Counted from the first letter of the stretch, positions 37,126 through 46,612 are shown. The stretch is DNA of 64,000 nt from Rhodococcus zopfii NBRC 100606 = JCM 9919 (GCF_001895025.1 NZ_BCXI01000007.1:1-64000), one strand, 5' to 3'. Notes: generated by a model from the letters alone, not told the origin. Program-made: numbers and translations.

Positions 37126-38175
37126 TTACGACGCGATCGCGGTCAGGTAGTCGCGCGGCTGACCGAACAACTGCGCGGTGCCGTGAGCGCGCTTGAAATA
37201 GAGCTGCGCGTCGTGCTCCCACGTGATGGCGATGCCGCCGTGCAACTGGATCGCCTCGGCCGCGACCTGCTCGAACGCCTCCGAGCAGTAGATCTTCGCG
37301 GCGTAGGCATCCTGCGGATCCTGCGACAGCGCCGCCGCGTACGACATCGACCGGGCGGTTTCGACGAGTGCGTACATGTCGGCCATGCGGTGCTTGAGCG
37401 CCTGGAACGAGCCGATGACGCGACCGAACTGTTTGCGGTTCTTCGTGTAGTCGACGGTGAGATCCAGTGCGGCCTGCGCGGCCCCGACCTGCTCGGCGGA
37501 CAGTGCGACGAGCGCGACGGTCTTCAGCCGCTCGACCAGATCGGCCGGGGACGACAGACGCCGCCCGGCCACCGCGGTGAACGACACCTCCGCCAGCGAC
37601 CGCGTCGGATCCATCGTCGGGACCCGGCGGCGGTCGACCCCGCCGGCTGCCGGATCCACCTCGAACAGCGACACTCCGGCATCGTCGGTGGCGAGCACGA
37701 GCAGGGTCGTCGCGACGTCACCGCCCAGCACGTAGTGGGCGGTGCCGGTGAGCGAATCGCCGGATGCCGTCACACCGGTTGCGGTCCAGCCGGATTCGGA
37801 CGCCCAGCACACCGCGGCGACCTCGCCGGCCGCGATGCCCGGCAACAGCCGGGCGCACGCGTCGTGGTCACCCGACAGCAGCAGCGTCTGCGCGGCGAGC
37901 ACGGCGGAACCGAGCATCGGCGACGGTGTCAGGGTGCGACCGAGTTCTTCGAGCACGACGTGGGTTTCGGCGAGCGACGCGCCGACCCCGTCGAATTCCT
38001 CGGGAATCGCCAGTGCCGCAACCCCGATCTGTTCGACGAGCCGGCCCCACAGGGCGGGGTCGAAGCCGTCCGCTGACGCGATGGCCTTGCGCACGGCGGC
38101 GGAATCGGAGTGCTTCGCCAGCAGATCCCGCACCGACTGCCGCAGGGCGGCACGATCCTCGGTTTCGAACGTCAC
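37126..38175 (-). CDS. fadE33: Acyl-CoA dehydrogenase, FadE33 by gene order
   Basis: 349 residues, acyl-CoA dehydrogenase family, with RKQFGRVIGSFQALKHRMADMY and LHGGIAITWEHD in the C-terminal half. It is the last of three fadE genes downstream of fadD3 in the order fadE31-fadE32-fadE33 of the KstR2 regulon, whose products act on HIP-CoA during C/D-ring breakdown. GTG 38175 overlaps the preceding gene by 4 nt. The number assignment is by synteny, and its partner is probably FadE32, to which it is paralogous. Confidence 0.75.
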   Translation of the reverse strand: MTFETEDRAALRQSVRDLLAKHSDSAAVRKAIASADGFDPALWGRLVEQIGVAALAIPEEFDGVGASLAETHVVLEELGRTLTPSPMLGSAVLAAQTLLLSGDHDACARLLPGIAAGEVAAVCWASESGWTATGVTASGDSLTGTAHYVLGGDVATTLLVLATDDAGVSLFEVDPAAGGVDRRRVPTMDPTRSLAEVSFTAVAGRRLSSPADLVERLKTVALVALSAEQVGAAQAALDLTVDYTKNRKQFGRVIGSFQALKHRMADMYALVETARSMSYAAALSQDPQDAYAAKIYCSEAFEQVAAEAIQLHGGIAITWEHDAQLYFKRAHGTAQLFGQPRDYLTAIAS

Positions 38176-39137
38176 GACGCCTCCAATGCTGCGACGACCC
38201 GCGCCCGGTGCACATCCGGTGTGCCCCAAGCGGTGACCAGCGCCCGGGTCTTGGTCAGCCACAGCGACAGGTCGTGTTCCTGCGTGTAGCCGATCGCGCC
38301 GTGGACCTGTAGTGCCGTGCGAGCCGCCCGGTACGCGGCGTCACCGCAGGCGACCTTGGCGGCTGAGACGTCGCGCGAGGCCGTCGGCAGCCCGTCCCGC
38401 ACGGCGAGGGCTGCACCCAGCAACAGCGGGCGGGCCATCTCCAGGGCGACGGCAACCTCGGCGAGTTGGTGTTTGATCGCCTGGAAGGAACCGATCACGC
38501 GCCCGAACTGCTTGCGCTGCTGCGTGTATTCGGTGCTGGTGTCGAGCAGGGTCCGGCCCAGTCCGAGCAACTGCGCCGCGGTTGCGAGCGCACCCAGATC
38601 GAATGCGCCGGTGAAGTCCGCGGTGCCGAGTGCGTCCGCCGCGGTCACCGCGAACAGCCGTCGGGCCGGATCGACCGATCCGTGCACGTCTCCGGCGACA
38701 CCGGTGGACACGGTCGAATCCTGCACGAGCAGAACCAGATCTGCGGCATCCGCGTCGACCGCATACGGCACGTGCGGAGCCGCTGCGACCGTCGCGAGGG
38801 AACCGGACGCCAGTGCGGCGAGCCGGCCGGGGGCGACCGCGGCAAGCAGTGCCGGTGCGACGGCGACAGTTTCGACGACGGGCCCGGGCACGGCGTGGCG
38901 GCCCAGCTGCTCGACGGCGACGACCAGATCGATCGCGTCGGCGCCGAGACCGTCGTGCTCCTCGGGGACGAGCAGCCCGTTGACGCCCGTCTCGGCCAGG
39001 CGCTGCCACACCTTCAGGCCGGGGGCGGTGTCGCCGGTGTTCCAGGCGCGGATCACCGCCGGCATGTCCGACTTGGTGAGCAGCGCGTCGATGCTCGCGG
39101 CGAAGTCCTCGTGGGACTCGTCGAGTGCGAATCTCAT
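38172..39137 (-). CDS. fadE32: Acyl-CoA dehydrogenase, FadE32 by gene order
   Basis: 321 residues, a shorter acyl-CoA dehydrogenase-like subunit with RKQFGRVIGSFQAIKHQLAEVA and LQVHGAIGYTQEHDLSLW. Length matches Rv3563. Short subunits of this type form heteromers with a second FadE. It overlaps fadE31 by 4 nt and fadE33 by 4 nt. Confidence 0.77.
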   Translation of the reverse strand: MRFALDESHEDFAASIDALLTKSDMPAVIRAWNTGDTAPGLKVWQRLAETGVNGLLVPEEHDGLGADAIDLVVAVEQLGRHAVPGPVVETVAVAPALLAAVAPGRLAALASGSLATVAAAPHVPYAVDADAADLVLLVQDSTVSTGVAGDVHGSVDPARRLFAVTAADALGTADFTGAFDLGALATAAQLLGLGRTLLDTSTEYTQQRKQFGRVIGSFQAIKHQLAEVAVALEMARPLLLGAALAVRDGLPTASRDVSAAKVACGDAAYRAARTALQVHGAIGYTQEHDLSLWLTKTRALVTAWGTPDVHRARVVAALEAS

Positions 39138-40294
39138 CGGTCGCCCTTCGGTAGGCCGAGCAGCCGCTCGGCAATGACGTTCTTCTGGATCTCGTTGGTA
39201 CCCGCGTAGATCGGACCGGACAGCGAGAAGAGGTAGCCGTCGGTCCAGGAGTCGACGAGCTCGGCCTCCGGGCCCTGCAGTTCGAGGGCGGTCTCATGGG
39301 CGGCGATGTCCCATTCGGACCAGAACACCTTGTTGATCGACGATTCGGCGCCGAGCTGACCGCCGGCCTCGAGGCGAGTGACGGTGCCCCACGTGGACAG
39401 CTCGTAGGCCCGCGCACCGATCCACGCGTCCGCCACCCGGTTCCGCAGCGCAGCGTCGCCGTGCAGCGGGGAGGTGCGGTAGAGCTGCAGCAGCCGGTCC
39501 GCGGTCGCGAGGAAGCGGCCGGGGGAGCGCAGCGACAGGCCCCGTTCGTTCGACGCGGTGCTCATGGCGACGCGCCAGCCCTCGTTGACACCGCCGATGA
39601 CACCGGACTCGCCCGGGTTCGCCGGGTCGTCGGGCACGAACACGTCCTCGAGGAAGATCTCCGCGAAGCCCGGCTCGCCGTCGAGCTGGTCGATGGGGCG
39701 GACGGTGACGCCGGGGGAGCGCAGGTCGAACATGAAGTACGTGATGCCCTTGTGGCGCTGCGCATCCGGATCGGAGCGGAACAGGCCGAAACCCCAGTCC
39801 GCGAAGCTCGCCCGCGAGCTCCACGTCTTCTGGCCGTTGAGCAGCCAGCCGCCGTCGGTGCGGGTCGCGGTGGACCGCAGCGACGCCAGGTCGCTACCGG
39901 ATTCGGGTTCGGACCAGGCCTGGGCCCAGATGTCGTCGGCGCGCGCCATCCGCGGCATGATGCGCGCGAGCTGGTCGGCGTTGGCGTGCTCGAACAGGGT
40001 GGGGGCGAGCAGGAAGATGCCGTTCTGGCTGACCCGTCCGGGCGCGCCGGCGCGGTAGTACTCCTCCTCGAAGATCACCCACTGCTGCAGCGTTGCGTCC
40101 CGGCCGCCGAGTTCGGCGGGCCAGGACACGACGGACAGGCGGGCGTCGGCGAGGGTGCGTTCCCACCGCCGGTGCTCCTCGAAGCCGTCCTTCGTGTCCA
40201 TCGACTTCAGGGGTGTGGACGGCACGTTCTCGGCGAGGAACGCCCGCACCTCGTCGCGGAATGCGACAGTGGCGTCGTCGAACTCGAGATCCAT
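39134..40294 (-). CDS. fadE31: Acyl-CoA dehydrogenase FadE31
   Basis: 386 residues, full-length acyl-CoA dehydrogenase: WPAELGGRDATLQQWVIFEEEY, AWSEPESGSDLASLRSTA and the C-terminal GPIYAGTNEIQKNVIAERLLGLP. It corresponds to Rv3562, the first fadE gene after fadD3. ATG 40294 overlaps the crotonase stop (TGATG). It probably dehydrogenates a HIP-derived CoA thioester. Confidence 0.82.
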   Translation of the reverse strand: MDLEFDDATVAFRDEVRAFLAENVPSTPLKSMDTKDGFEEHRRWERTLADARLSVVSWPAELGGRDATLQQWVIFEEEYYRAGAPGRVSQNGIFLLAPTLFEHANADQLARIMPRMARADDIWAQAWSEPESGSDLASLRSTATRTDGGWLLNGQKTWSSRASFADWGFGLFRSDPDAQRHKGITYFMFDLRSPGVTVRPIDQLDGEPGFAEIFLEDVFVPDDPANPGESGVIGGVNEGWRVAMSTASNERGLSLRSPGRFLATADRLLQLYRTSPLHGDAALRNRVADAWIGARAYELSTWGTVTRLEAGGQLGAESSINKVFWSEWDIAAHETALELQGPEAELVDSWTDGYLFSLSGPIYAGTNEIQKNVIAERLLGLPKGDR

Positions 40295-41163
40295 CACTTG
40301 CCTTCCTGGACGGGCCGGGCGCTGGCCGCCATCGACTTGGCGTTCATGCCGCCGAGTGAATCGGTCCCGACCTCGGCGTTGTGGGCGTGCGCGAAGTGGT
40401 GCAGGCCGAACACCGAGTCCATGCCGTTGCGCATGCCCATCTGGTCCTCGCACTGGTTGACGGCACGCTTGGTCAGGGCCAGACCGAAGCGCGGCATCTC
40501 CGTGATCCGCGCTGCGAGCGAGAGGGTTTCGTCCTCGAGTTGCTCGCGCGGCACGACCCGGTTGACCATGCCGACCTCGTACGCGCGCTGGGCGGTGAAG
40601 CGGTCGCCGGTGTAGAGGATCTCCTTGGCGAAGCGGGTGCCGAGCACCCACGGATGCGCGAAATACTCGACCCCCGGAATGCCCATGCGCACCACGGGAT
40701 CGGAGAAGAATGCGTCCTCGGACGCGACGATCAGGTCGCACACCCATGCGAGCATGAGGCCACCGGCGATGCACGCGCCCTGCACCGACGCGATGGTGGG
40801 CTTGGGGATCTCCCGCCAGCGGCGGCACATGCCGAGGTAGACCTCCATCTCGCGGGCGTATCGCTGGTCGCCGCCCGGCTTGTCGATGTGGTCCCACCAC
40901 ATGACGGCCTTGTTGTCGTAGTGCACGTGGTGGTCGCGACCCGGGGTGCCCAGATCGTGGCCGGCCGAGAAGTGCTTGCCGTTGCCGGCCAGGACGATCA
41001 CCTTGACCTCGTCGTCCTCGACGGCGCGCTCGAATGCGGCGTCGAGCGCGTAGGTCATCACCGAGTTCTGCGCGTTGCGGTAGTCCGGACGGTTGAGGGT
41101 GACGATCGCGACCCCGTCACGCACCTCGTAGGTGACGACATCGGGCTCGAACGGGACGGTCAT
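40294..41163 (-). CDS. Crotonase-fold protein lacking both hydratase glutamates
   Basis: 289 residues. The oxyanion-hole segments (AGNGKHFSAGHD, GACIAGGLMLAW) are present, but the two catalytic Glu of enoyl-CoA hydratase are Met137 and Val157. A long loop (about residues 72-105) is inserted after the first oxyanion segment. Family members of this kind are usually annotated as enoyl-CoA hydratase, but simple hydration is unlikely; hydrolysis, isomerisation or ring cleavage may be the reaction. It is joined to fadD3 by a 4-nt overlap and to fadE31 by TGATG, so it belongs to the HIP operon, where the M. tuberculosis locus has no gene between them. Confidence 0.8.
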   Translation of the reverse strand: MTVPFEPDVVTYEVRDGVAIVTLNRPDYRNAQNSVMTYALDAAFERAVEDDEVKVIVLAGNGKHFSAGHDLGTPGRDHHVHYDNKAVMWWDHIDKPGGDQRYAREMEVYLGMCRRWREIPKPTIASVQGACIAGGLMLAWVCDLIVASEDAFFSDPVVRMGIPGVEYFAHPWVLGTRFAKEILYTGDRFTAQRAYEVGMVNRVVPREQLEDETLSLAARITEMPRFGLALTKRAVNQCEDQMGMRNGMDSVFGLHHFAHAHNAEVGTDSLGGMNAKSMAASARPVQEGK

Positions 41164-42707
41164 GATTTCTCCTCACGCAGAACGTTTTTCAGAACCTTGC
41201 CGGATGGGTTGCGGGGCAGGTGGTCGACGAATCGCACCGATCGGGGGACCTTGAAGCCCGCGAGTCGTTCCTTGCAGAACGCGGTCACCGCGTCTTCGGT
41301 GAGATCGGCTCCGGACAGTGTCGCGACGAAGGCGCGCCCGACCTCGCCGGCGCGCTCGTCGGGGACGCCGATCACGGCGACCTCGTGCACGCCGGGCAGA
41401 CGCAGCAACGCCGCCTCGATCTCGGCCGGGTACACGTTGAACCCGTTGCTGATGTACATGTCCTTGAGGCGGTCGGTGATGTCGAGATAGCCGCGCTCGT
41501 CGAGAGTTCCGACGTCACCGGTGTGGAGCCAGCCGTCGGCGTCGATGGTCTTGGCGGTCGCTTCCGGATCGTCCAGGTAGCCGAGCATCACATTGGGTCC
41601 GCGCAGCAGGATCTCGCCCTTGTCGCCGATGCGGACCTCGAACTCGGCGGTGGCGCGGCCGGAGGAGGTGGACACGGTGACCGGGTCGTCGTCGGTGCGG
41701 CACATGGTCGCGACGACCGCTTCGGTCTGGCCGTAGGCGGTGAGTACCGCGTCGAAGGCCAGTTCGGTCTGCATGCGTTCGACGAGCGCGACGGGCACCG
41801 GTGCGGCACCGGTGACGGCGACGCGCAGGTTCGACAGGTCGAATTCGTCGCGGCGCGGGTGATCGAGGATGCTCTGGTAGATCGTCGGCGCTCCCGGAAG
41901 CACGCTGATCTGCTCCGCGGACACCATCGCCATGACCTTCTCGACATCGAACACGGCCATCGGCACCACGGTGGTGCCGGAGAGCAGGGCGGCGAGGATG
42001 CCGGCCTTGTATCCGAAGGTGTGGAAGAACGGGTTGATGATGAGGTAGTTGTCCTCGGCCGTCAGCTCCGCGCAGTCGGCCCACGCCTGGGCGACGCCGA
42101 TCGCCTGGCGGTGTGCGCTGAGCACGCCCTTGCTGCGGCCGGTCGTACCGGAGGTGAACAGGATGTCGGAGACGTCGTCGGCGTCGACCGCGGCGGCGCG
42201 CGCATCGGCGTCGGTGCGGGTCGCATCGGTCGCGTGGGCCAGGAAGTCGTCCCAGTCCTGCACGCCCTCGACGGGAGTGTCGGTTCCGCCGAACGGGACC
42301 CGCACGACGAGCGGTACGTGCAGCTCGGGGGCGGCGTCGCGCAGCTGGGCGTAGCGGTCCGTGCCGAGGAACTCGCCGACGACGACGAGCGCAGCGGCGT
42401 GCACCCGGTCGACGATGTCGGCGGCTTCGGCGCCGGTATAGCGCGTGTTGATGGGGACGACGACGCCACCGGCCCAGTGCACACCGAGGGCTGCGACGAC
42501 CCAGTGATGCGTGTTCGGCGACCACAGGGCGACGCGGGCGCCCGGTTCGACGCCGCTTGCGGCGAGTGCGGCGGCGAAGTCCCGGACCTGATCGCGCAGC
42601 TGTGCGAAGGTCAGACGAATATCGCCGTCGGCGATGGCGAGCCGGTCGGCGTGGTCGCCGGCGGCGCGGTCCAGGGCGGCCGGCGTGGTTCTCGGATGTG
42701 CGGTCAC
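41160..42707 (-). CDS. fadD3: FadD3: HIP-CoA synthetase
   Basis: 515 residues of the AMP-forming acyl-CoA synthetase family: LFTSGTTGRSKGVLSAH (about 173-189), YGQTEA, GWLHTGDVG and the C-terminal NPSGKVLKNVL lysine. Position at the head of fadE31-32-33 and divergent from fadE30-ipdF-kstR2-fadA6 matches Rv3561, which activates HIP with CoA. GTG 42707 has AGGGAG four bases upstream; an operator palindrome ends 8 bp upstream of the start codon. Confidence 0.87.
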   Translation of the reverse strand: MTAHPRTTPAALDRAAGDHADRLAIADGDIRLTFAQLRDQVRDFAAALAASGVEPGARVALWSPNTHHWVVAALGVHWAGGVVVPINTRYTGAEAADIVDRVHAAALVVVGEFLGTDRYAQLRDAAPELHVPLVVRVPFGGTDTPVEGVQDWDDFLAHATDATRTDADARAAAVDADDVSDILFTSGTTGRSKGVLSAHRQAIGVAQAWADCAELTAEDNYLIINPFFHTFGYKAGILAALLSGTTVVPMAVFDVEKVMAMVSAEQISVLPGAPTIYQSILDHPRRDEFDLSNLRVAVTGAAPVPVALVERMQTELAFDAVLTAYGQTEAVVATMCRTDDDPVTVSTSSGRATAEFEVRIGDKGEILLRGPNVMLGYLDDPEATAKTIDADGWLHTGDVGTLDERGYLDITDRLKDMYISNGFNVYPAEIEAALLRLPGVHEVAVIGVPDERAGEVGRAFVATLSGADLTEDAVTAFCKERLAGFKVPRSVRFVDHLPRNPSGKVLKNVLREEKS

Positions 42708-42714
42708 AGAGCTC

Positions 42715-42738
42715 CCTACCTAGCAATTGCTTGGTAGG
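42715..42738. promoter_or_regulatory. 24-bp palindrome, probable KstR2 operator 1
   Basis: An almost perfect palindrome (11 of 12 base pairs) centred between 42726 and 42727, with half-sites CCTACC and GGTAGG and the core AGCAATTGCT. It sits between divergent fadD3 and fadE30 start codons (8 and 14 bp away). A second site of the same design lies upstream of echA20. Confidence 0.8.
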
Positions 42739-42739
42739 T

Positions 42740-42745
42740 TATCGT
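42740..42745 (+). promoter_or_regulatory. Probable -10 box of leaderless fadE30
   Basis: TATCGT (TAnnnT) ends seven bases before the GTG at 42752. No Shine-Dalgarno sequence precedes the GTG, and the operator palindrome covers the region just upstream, as for a repressed leaderless promoter. Confidence 0.5.
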
Positions 42746-42751
42746 ACAGAC

Positions 42752-43960
42752 GTGGATCAGAGCGAGAGTCTCGAGAACGCAGAGTTTGCGGCCACCGTCC
42801 GCCAGTGGCTCGAAGAAAACCTGACCGGTGAATTCGCCGAGCTCAGGGGTAAGGGCGGGCCCGGAAGCGAGCACGAGTTCTTCGAACGACGGCTGGCCTG
42901 GGACCGGCATCTGGCTGCCGCCGGATGGACGTGTATCGGATGGCCGGCCGAGTACGGGGGACGCGGCGCCACCCTCGAACAACAGGTGATCTTCCATCAG
43001 GAGTACGCCAGGGCGAACGCGCCCGCGCGGGTCAACCACCTCGGTGAGGAACTGCTCGGTCCGACCCTCATCGCGTTCGGAACCGACGAGCAGAAGCAGC
43101 GCTTCCTGCCCGGAATCCGCAACGTCACCGAACTGTGGGCCCAGGGCTACTCGGAACCGGGTGCCGGATCCGACCTTGCCAACGTCTCGACCACCGCGCG
43201 GCTCGACGGCGACAGGTGGGTGATCAGCGGGCAGAAGGTGTGGACCTCGCTGGCGCACGTCGCGCAGTGGGCGTTCGTGGTGTGCCGCACCGAGCCCGGC
43301 TCGACCCGGCACCAGGGCCTGAGTTTCCTGCTCGTGCCGCTCGACCAGCCCGGCGTCACCGTCCGGCCCATCCAGCAGCTCACCGGCACCTCCGAGTTCA
43401 ACGAGGTGTTCTTCGACGACGCCGTCACCGAGGCGGACCTCGTCGTCGGGGCGCCCGGGGACGGCTGGAAGGTCGCGATGGCGCTGCTCACCTTCGAGCG
43501 CGGCGTTTCCACGCTCGGCCAGCAGATCGGATTCGCCCGCGAACTCGACGGCATCGTCGCGCTCGCCGAGGCCGCCGGCGCCACCGACGATCCGCACATC
43601 CGCGAACGCATCGCCCGCGCCCGGATCGGCCTGCGGGTCATGCGCGCCCACGCGGTGCGCGCCCTCGCCGACGCCGACCCCGGCCAGGCATCCGTGCAGA
43701 AGTTGTTGTGGGCCAACTGGCATCGCGATCTCGGCAAGCTGGCCATGGACGTGCAGGGCGCGGCCTCCCTGATCGGACCCGACCACGACCACGCCGGCAC
43801 TCCGTCCGTGATCACCGACCCCGAACACCTCGAACTCGCCGAGTGGCAGCGGCTGTTCCTGTTCACCCGCGCCGACACCATCTACGGCGGATCCAACGAA
43901 ATTCAGCGCAACATCATCGCCGAGCGGGTGCTCGGCCTTCCTCGAGAGGCACGCGCGTGA
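42752..43960 (+). CDS. fadE30: Acyl-CoA dehydrogenase FadE30
   Basis: 402 residues, full-length acyl-CoA dehydrogenase, with WPAEYGGRGATLEQQV, GYSEPGAGSDLANV and IYGGSNEIQRNIIAERVLGLP at the C-terminus. The first gene of the rightward arm, it corresponds to Rv3560c, which introduces a double bond in the HIP-CoA side chain. GTG 42752 has no ribosome site but lies at the predicted transcription start. The stop overlaps ipdF by 4 nt. Confidence 0.87.
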   Translation: MDQSESLENAEFAATVRQWLEENLTGEFAELRGKGGPGSEHEFFERRLAWDRHLAAAGWTCIGWPAEYGGRGATLEQQVIFHQEYARANAPARVNHLGEELLGPTLIAFGTDEQKQRFLPGIRNVTELWAQGYSEPGAGSDLANVSTTARLDGDRWVISGQKVWTSLAHVAQWAFVVCRTEPGSTRHQGLSFLLVPLDQPGVTVRPIQQLTGTSEFNEVFFDDAVTEADLVVGAPGDGWKVAMALLTFERGVSTLGQQIGFARELDGIVALAEAAGATDDPHIRERIARARIGLRVMRAHAVRALADADPGQASVQKLLWANWHRDLGKLAMDVQGAASLIGPDHDHAGTPSVITDPEHLELAEWQRLFLFTRADTIYGGSNEIQRNIIAERVLGLPREARA

Positions 43961-44757
43961 CCACTTCACCCCTGGCGGAAGTTCCCGTCGAAACCCCCGG
44001 CCACGGACTGCTCGCCGGCAAGAAGGTCGTCGTCACCGCTGCGGCCGGCACCGGCATCGGCTTCGCGACCGCGCGGCGCGCATTGCTCGAGGGCGGCGAC
44101 GTGCTCGTCTCCGACTTCCACGAACGCCGCCTGGCCGAGACCGTCGAGAAGCTGGCCGCCGAGTTCCCGGAGCAGCAGGTCACCTCGATCGTGTGCGACG
44201 TCTCGTCCACCGAGCAGGTCGACGCCCTGATCACCGGTGCCGCCGAGCAACTCGGCCGCATCGACGTCCTGGTCAACAACGCCGGCCTCGGCGGCGAGAC
44301 CCCCGTCGTGGACATGACCGACGACCAGTGGGACCGCGTCCTCGACATCACCCTGACCAGCACGTTCCGCGCGACCCGTGCCGCGCTGCGCTACTTCCGC
44401 AGCGTCGACCACGGCGGGGTGCTCGTCAACAACGCGTCGGTGCTCGGCTGGCGCGCCCAGCACTCGCAGGCGCACTACGCCGCCGCCAAGGCCGGCGTCA
44501 TGGCGCTGACCCGCTGCTCCGCGATCGAAGCCGCCGAATACGGGGTGCGGATCAACGCGGTTGCCCCCTCCATCGCGCGGCACGCGTTCCTCGCGAAGGT
44601 CACCAGCGAGGAACTGCTCGACCGCCTCGCCGCCGGGGAGGCCTTCGGACGGGCCGCGGATGTGTGGGAGATCGCTGCGACCATCGCGATGCTCGCCAGC
44701 GACTACACCACGTACCTCACCGGCGAGGTCGTCTCGATCTCCTCGCAGAGGGCGTGA
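43957..44757 (+). CDS. ipdF: IpdF: HIP-pathway SDR
   Basis: 266 residues, short-chain dehydrogenase with AAAGTGIG (about residues 29-36), VNNAGLGG and YAAAK (Tyr and Lys catalytic pair near 171-175). It matches Rv3559c in position between fadE30 and kstR2. IpdF is reported to act on hydroxylated HIP intermediates (5-OH-HIP). The GTGA overlap with fadE30 shows coupling. Confidence 0.85.
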   Translation: MTTSPLAEVPVETPGHGLLAGKKVVVTAAAGTGIGFATARRALLEGGDVLVSDFHERRLAETVEKLAAEFPEQQVTSIVCDVSSTEQVDALITGAAEQLGRIDVLVNNAGLGGETPVVDMTDDQWDRVLDITLTSTFRATRAALRYFRSVDHGGVLVNNASVLGWRAQHSQAHYAAAKAGVMALTRCSAIEAAEYGVRINAVAPSIARHAFLAKVTSEELLDRLAAGEAFGRAADVWEIAATIAMLASDYTTYLTGEVVSISSQRA

Positions 44758-44827
44758 TCGTCCGCTGCGTCCTTCGGGCTCCCCGGCGGCCCAAAGGGCG
44801 CACCGGGCCGCTTGAAAGGATGGTTCC

Positions 44828-45439
44828 ATGACTCCACCCCGTGACGACGCCGGTAAATCCGGACGCCGCACCGAACTGCTCGCCATCGCCGCCGACCTGT
44901 TCGCCTCCCGCGGCGTGCGGGCGACCACCGTGCGGGACATCGCCGACGCGGCGGGCATCCTGTCCGGCAGCCTGTATCACCACTTCGACTCGAAGGAGTC
45001 GATGGTCGACGAGATCCTCCGGGGATTTCTCGACGACCTGTTCGGCCGCTACCGCAAGATCGTCGCCTCCGGGCTCGACTCCCGCGCGACCCTCGAAGGG
45101 CTCATCACCGCGTCCTACGAATCGATCGACAAATCGCACGCGGCGGTCGCGATCTACCAGGACGAGGCCAAGCACCTCGTCGGCAACGAACGCTTCGCAT
45201 ACATCTCCGAGCTCAACACCGAATTCCGCGACCTGTGGGTCGGTGTGATCGAACGCGGTGTCGCCGACGGCAGCTTCCGGCCCGACGTCGACGTCGAACT
45301 GGTCTTCCGGTTCCTGCGCGACACCGTGTGGGTCGCGGTGCGCTGGTACCGGCCCGGCGGGGCCCTCACCGCCGACCACGTGGCACAGCAGTACCTCAGC
45401 ATCGTCCTCGACGGCCTGTCGGGACCCGAATCCTCATAG
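44828..45439 (+). CDS. kstR2: KstR2: TetR-family repressor of the HIP regulon
   Basis: 203 residues. An N-terminal TetR helix-turn-helix (about 30-60) reads TTVRDIADAAGILSGSLYHHF. Its position between ipdF and fadA6 is that of Rv3557c. Mycobacterial KstR2 releases DNA on binding HIP-CoA. The two long palindromes in front of fadD3/fadE30 and echA20 are the obvious targets. ATG 44828 has GAAAGGA upstream. Autoregulation would come through the fadE30 promoter. Confidence 0.88.
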   Translation: MTPPRDDAGKSGRRTELLAIAADLFASRGVRATTVRDIADAAGILSGSLYHHFDSKESMVDEILRGFLDDLFGRYRKIVASGLDSRATLEGLITASYESIDKSHAAVAIYQDEAKHLVGNERFAYISELNTEFRDLWVGVIERGVADGSFRPDVDVELVFRFLRDTVWVAVRWYRPGGALTADHVAQQYLSIVLDGLSGPESS

Positions 45440-45447
45440 GAGCAAAC

Positions 45448-46602
45448 ATGACCGAGGCATACATCGTCGACGCGGTGCGGACCCCGATCGGCAAGAAGAA
45501 GGGCGGCCTCGCCGGCGTGCATCCCGCCGACCTGGGCGCCCACGTGATCAAGGCGGTCGTCGAACGCACCGGCATCGACCCCGCCGATGTCGACGACGTC
45601 GTGTTCGGTTGCGTCGACGCGATCGGCGGGCAGGCGGGCAACATCGCCCGCACCGCGTGGCTCGCCGCGGGCTACCCGCAGCACGTTCCGGGCGTCACCG
45701 TCGACCGCCAGTGCGGGTCGAGCCAGCAGGCCATCCACTTCGGCGCCCAGGCCATCCTGAGCAACACCGCGGATCTCATCATCGCCGGTGGCGTGCAGAA
45801 CATGTCGCAGATCCCGATCTCGTCGGCGATGATCGCCGGGCAGCAGTACGGCTTCGACACCCCGTTCGGCGGCTCGAAGGGCTGGACCGAGCGCTACGGC
45901 AGCGACGAGGTTTCCCAGTTCAAGGGCGCCGAGATGATCGCCGAGAAGTGGGACGTCAGCCGCGAGGAACTCGAGCGGTGGGCGCTGCAGAGCCACGAAC
46001 GCGCGAAGGCCGCGATCGCCGCGGGTCGTTTCGAGAACGAGATCGTGCCGTTCGGTGACGTGACCGTCGACGAGGGCCCGCGCGACACGAGCCTCGAGAA
46101 GATGGCCGGGCTGCAACCCCTCGTCGACGGGGGGCGCCTGACCGCGGCGGTCGCGAGTCAGATCTCCGACGGCGCGTCCGCGGTGCTGCTCGCGTCGGAC
46201 GAGGCCGTGAAGAAGTACAACCTCGAGCCCCGCGCCCGCATCCACCATCTCAGCGCCCGCGGCGACGACCCGATCTTCATGCTCACCGCCCCGATTCCGG
46301 CGACGCAGTACGCCCTGGAGAAGGCCGGTTTGACGATCGACGACATCGACCTCATCGAGATCAACGAGGCGTTCGCGCCCGTCGTGCTCGCGTGGATCAA
46401 GGAGATCGGCGCCGACCCCGCGAAGGTCAACGTCAACGGCGGCGCCATCGCTCTCGGCCATCCCCTCGGGGCGACCGGCACCAAGCTGATGGCGACGCTG
46501 CTCAACGAACTCGAGCGCACCGGCGGCCGCTACGGCCTGCTCACCATCTGCGAGGGCGGCGGCACCGCCAACGTCACGATCATCGAGCGCGTCGAGGGCT
46601 GA
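45448..46602 (+). CDS. fadA6: FadA6: thiolase
   Basis: 384 residues of the degradative thiolase family: nucleophile Cys89 (DRQCGSSQQA), NEAFAPV, GHPLGATG and CEGGGTANV provide the catalytic His and second Cys. It corresponds to Rv3556c, cleaving a beta-keto thioester late in C/D-ring breakdown. AGGAG is six bases before ATG 45448 and 9 nt separate it from kstR2. Confidence 0.9.
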   Translation: MTEAYIVDAVRTPIGKKKGGLAGVHPADLGAHVIKAVVERTGIDPADVDDVVFGCVDAIGGQAGNIARTAWLAAGYPQHVPGVTVDRQCGSSQQAIHFGAQAILSNTADLIIAGGVQNMSQIPISSAMIAGQQYGFDTPFGGSKGWTERYGSDEVSQFKGAEMIAEKWDVSREELERWALQSHERAKAAIAAGRFENEIVPFGDVTVDEGPRDTSLEKMAGLQPLVDGGRLTAAVASQISDGASAVLLASDEAVKKYNLEPRARIHHLSARGDDPIFMLTAPIPATQYALEKAGLTIDDIDLIEINEAFAPVVLAWIKEIGADPAKVNVNGGAIALGHPLGATGTKLMATLLNELERTGGRYGLLTICEGGGTANVTIIERVEG

Positions 46603-46612
46603 CACAGGACCT

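Noticed and set aside
44758-44827. A possible operator or promoter in front of kstR2
   Set aside because: The 70-nt gap has only a ribosome site; no palindrome of the KstR2 kind is present, so kstR2 is most likely read from the fadE30 promoter.
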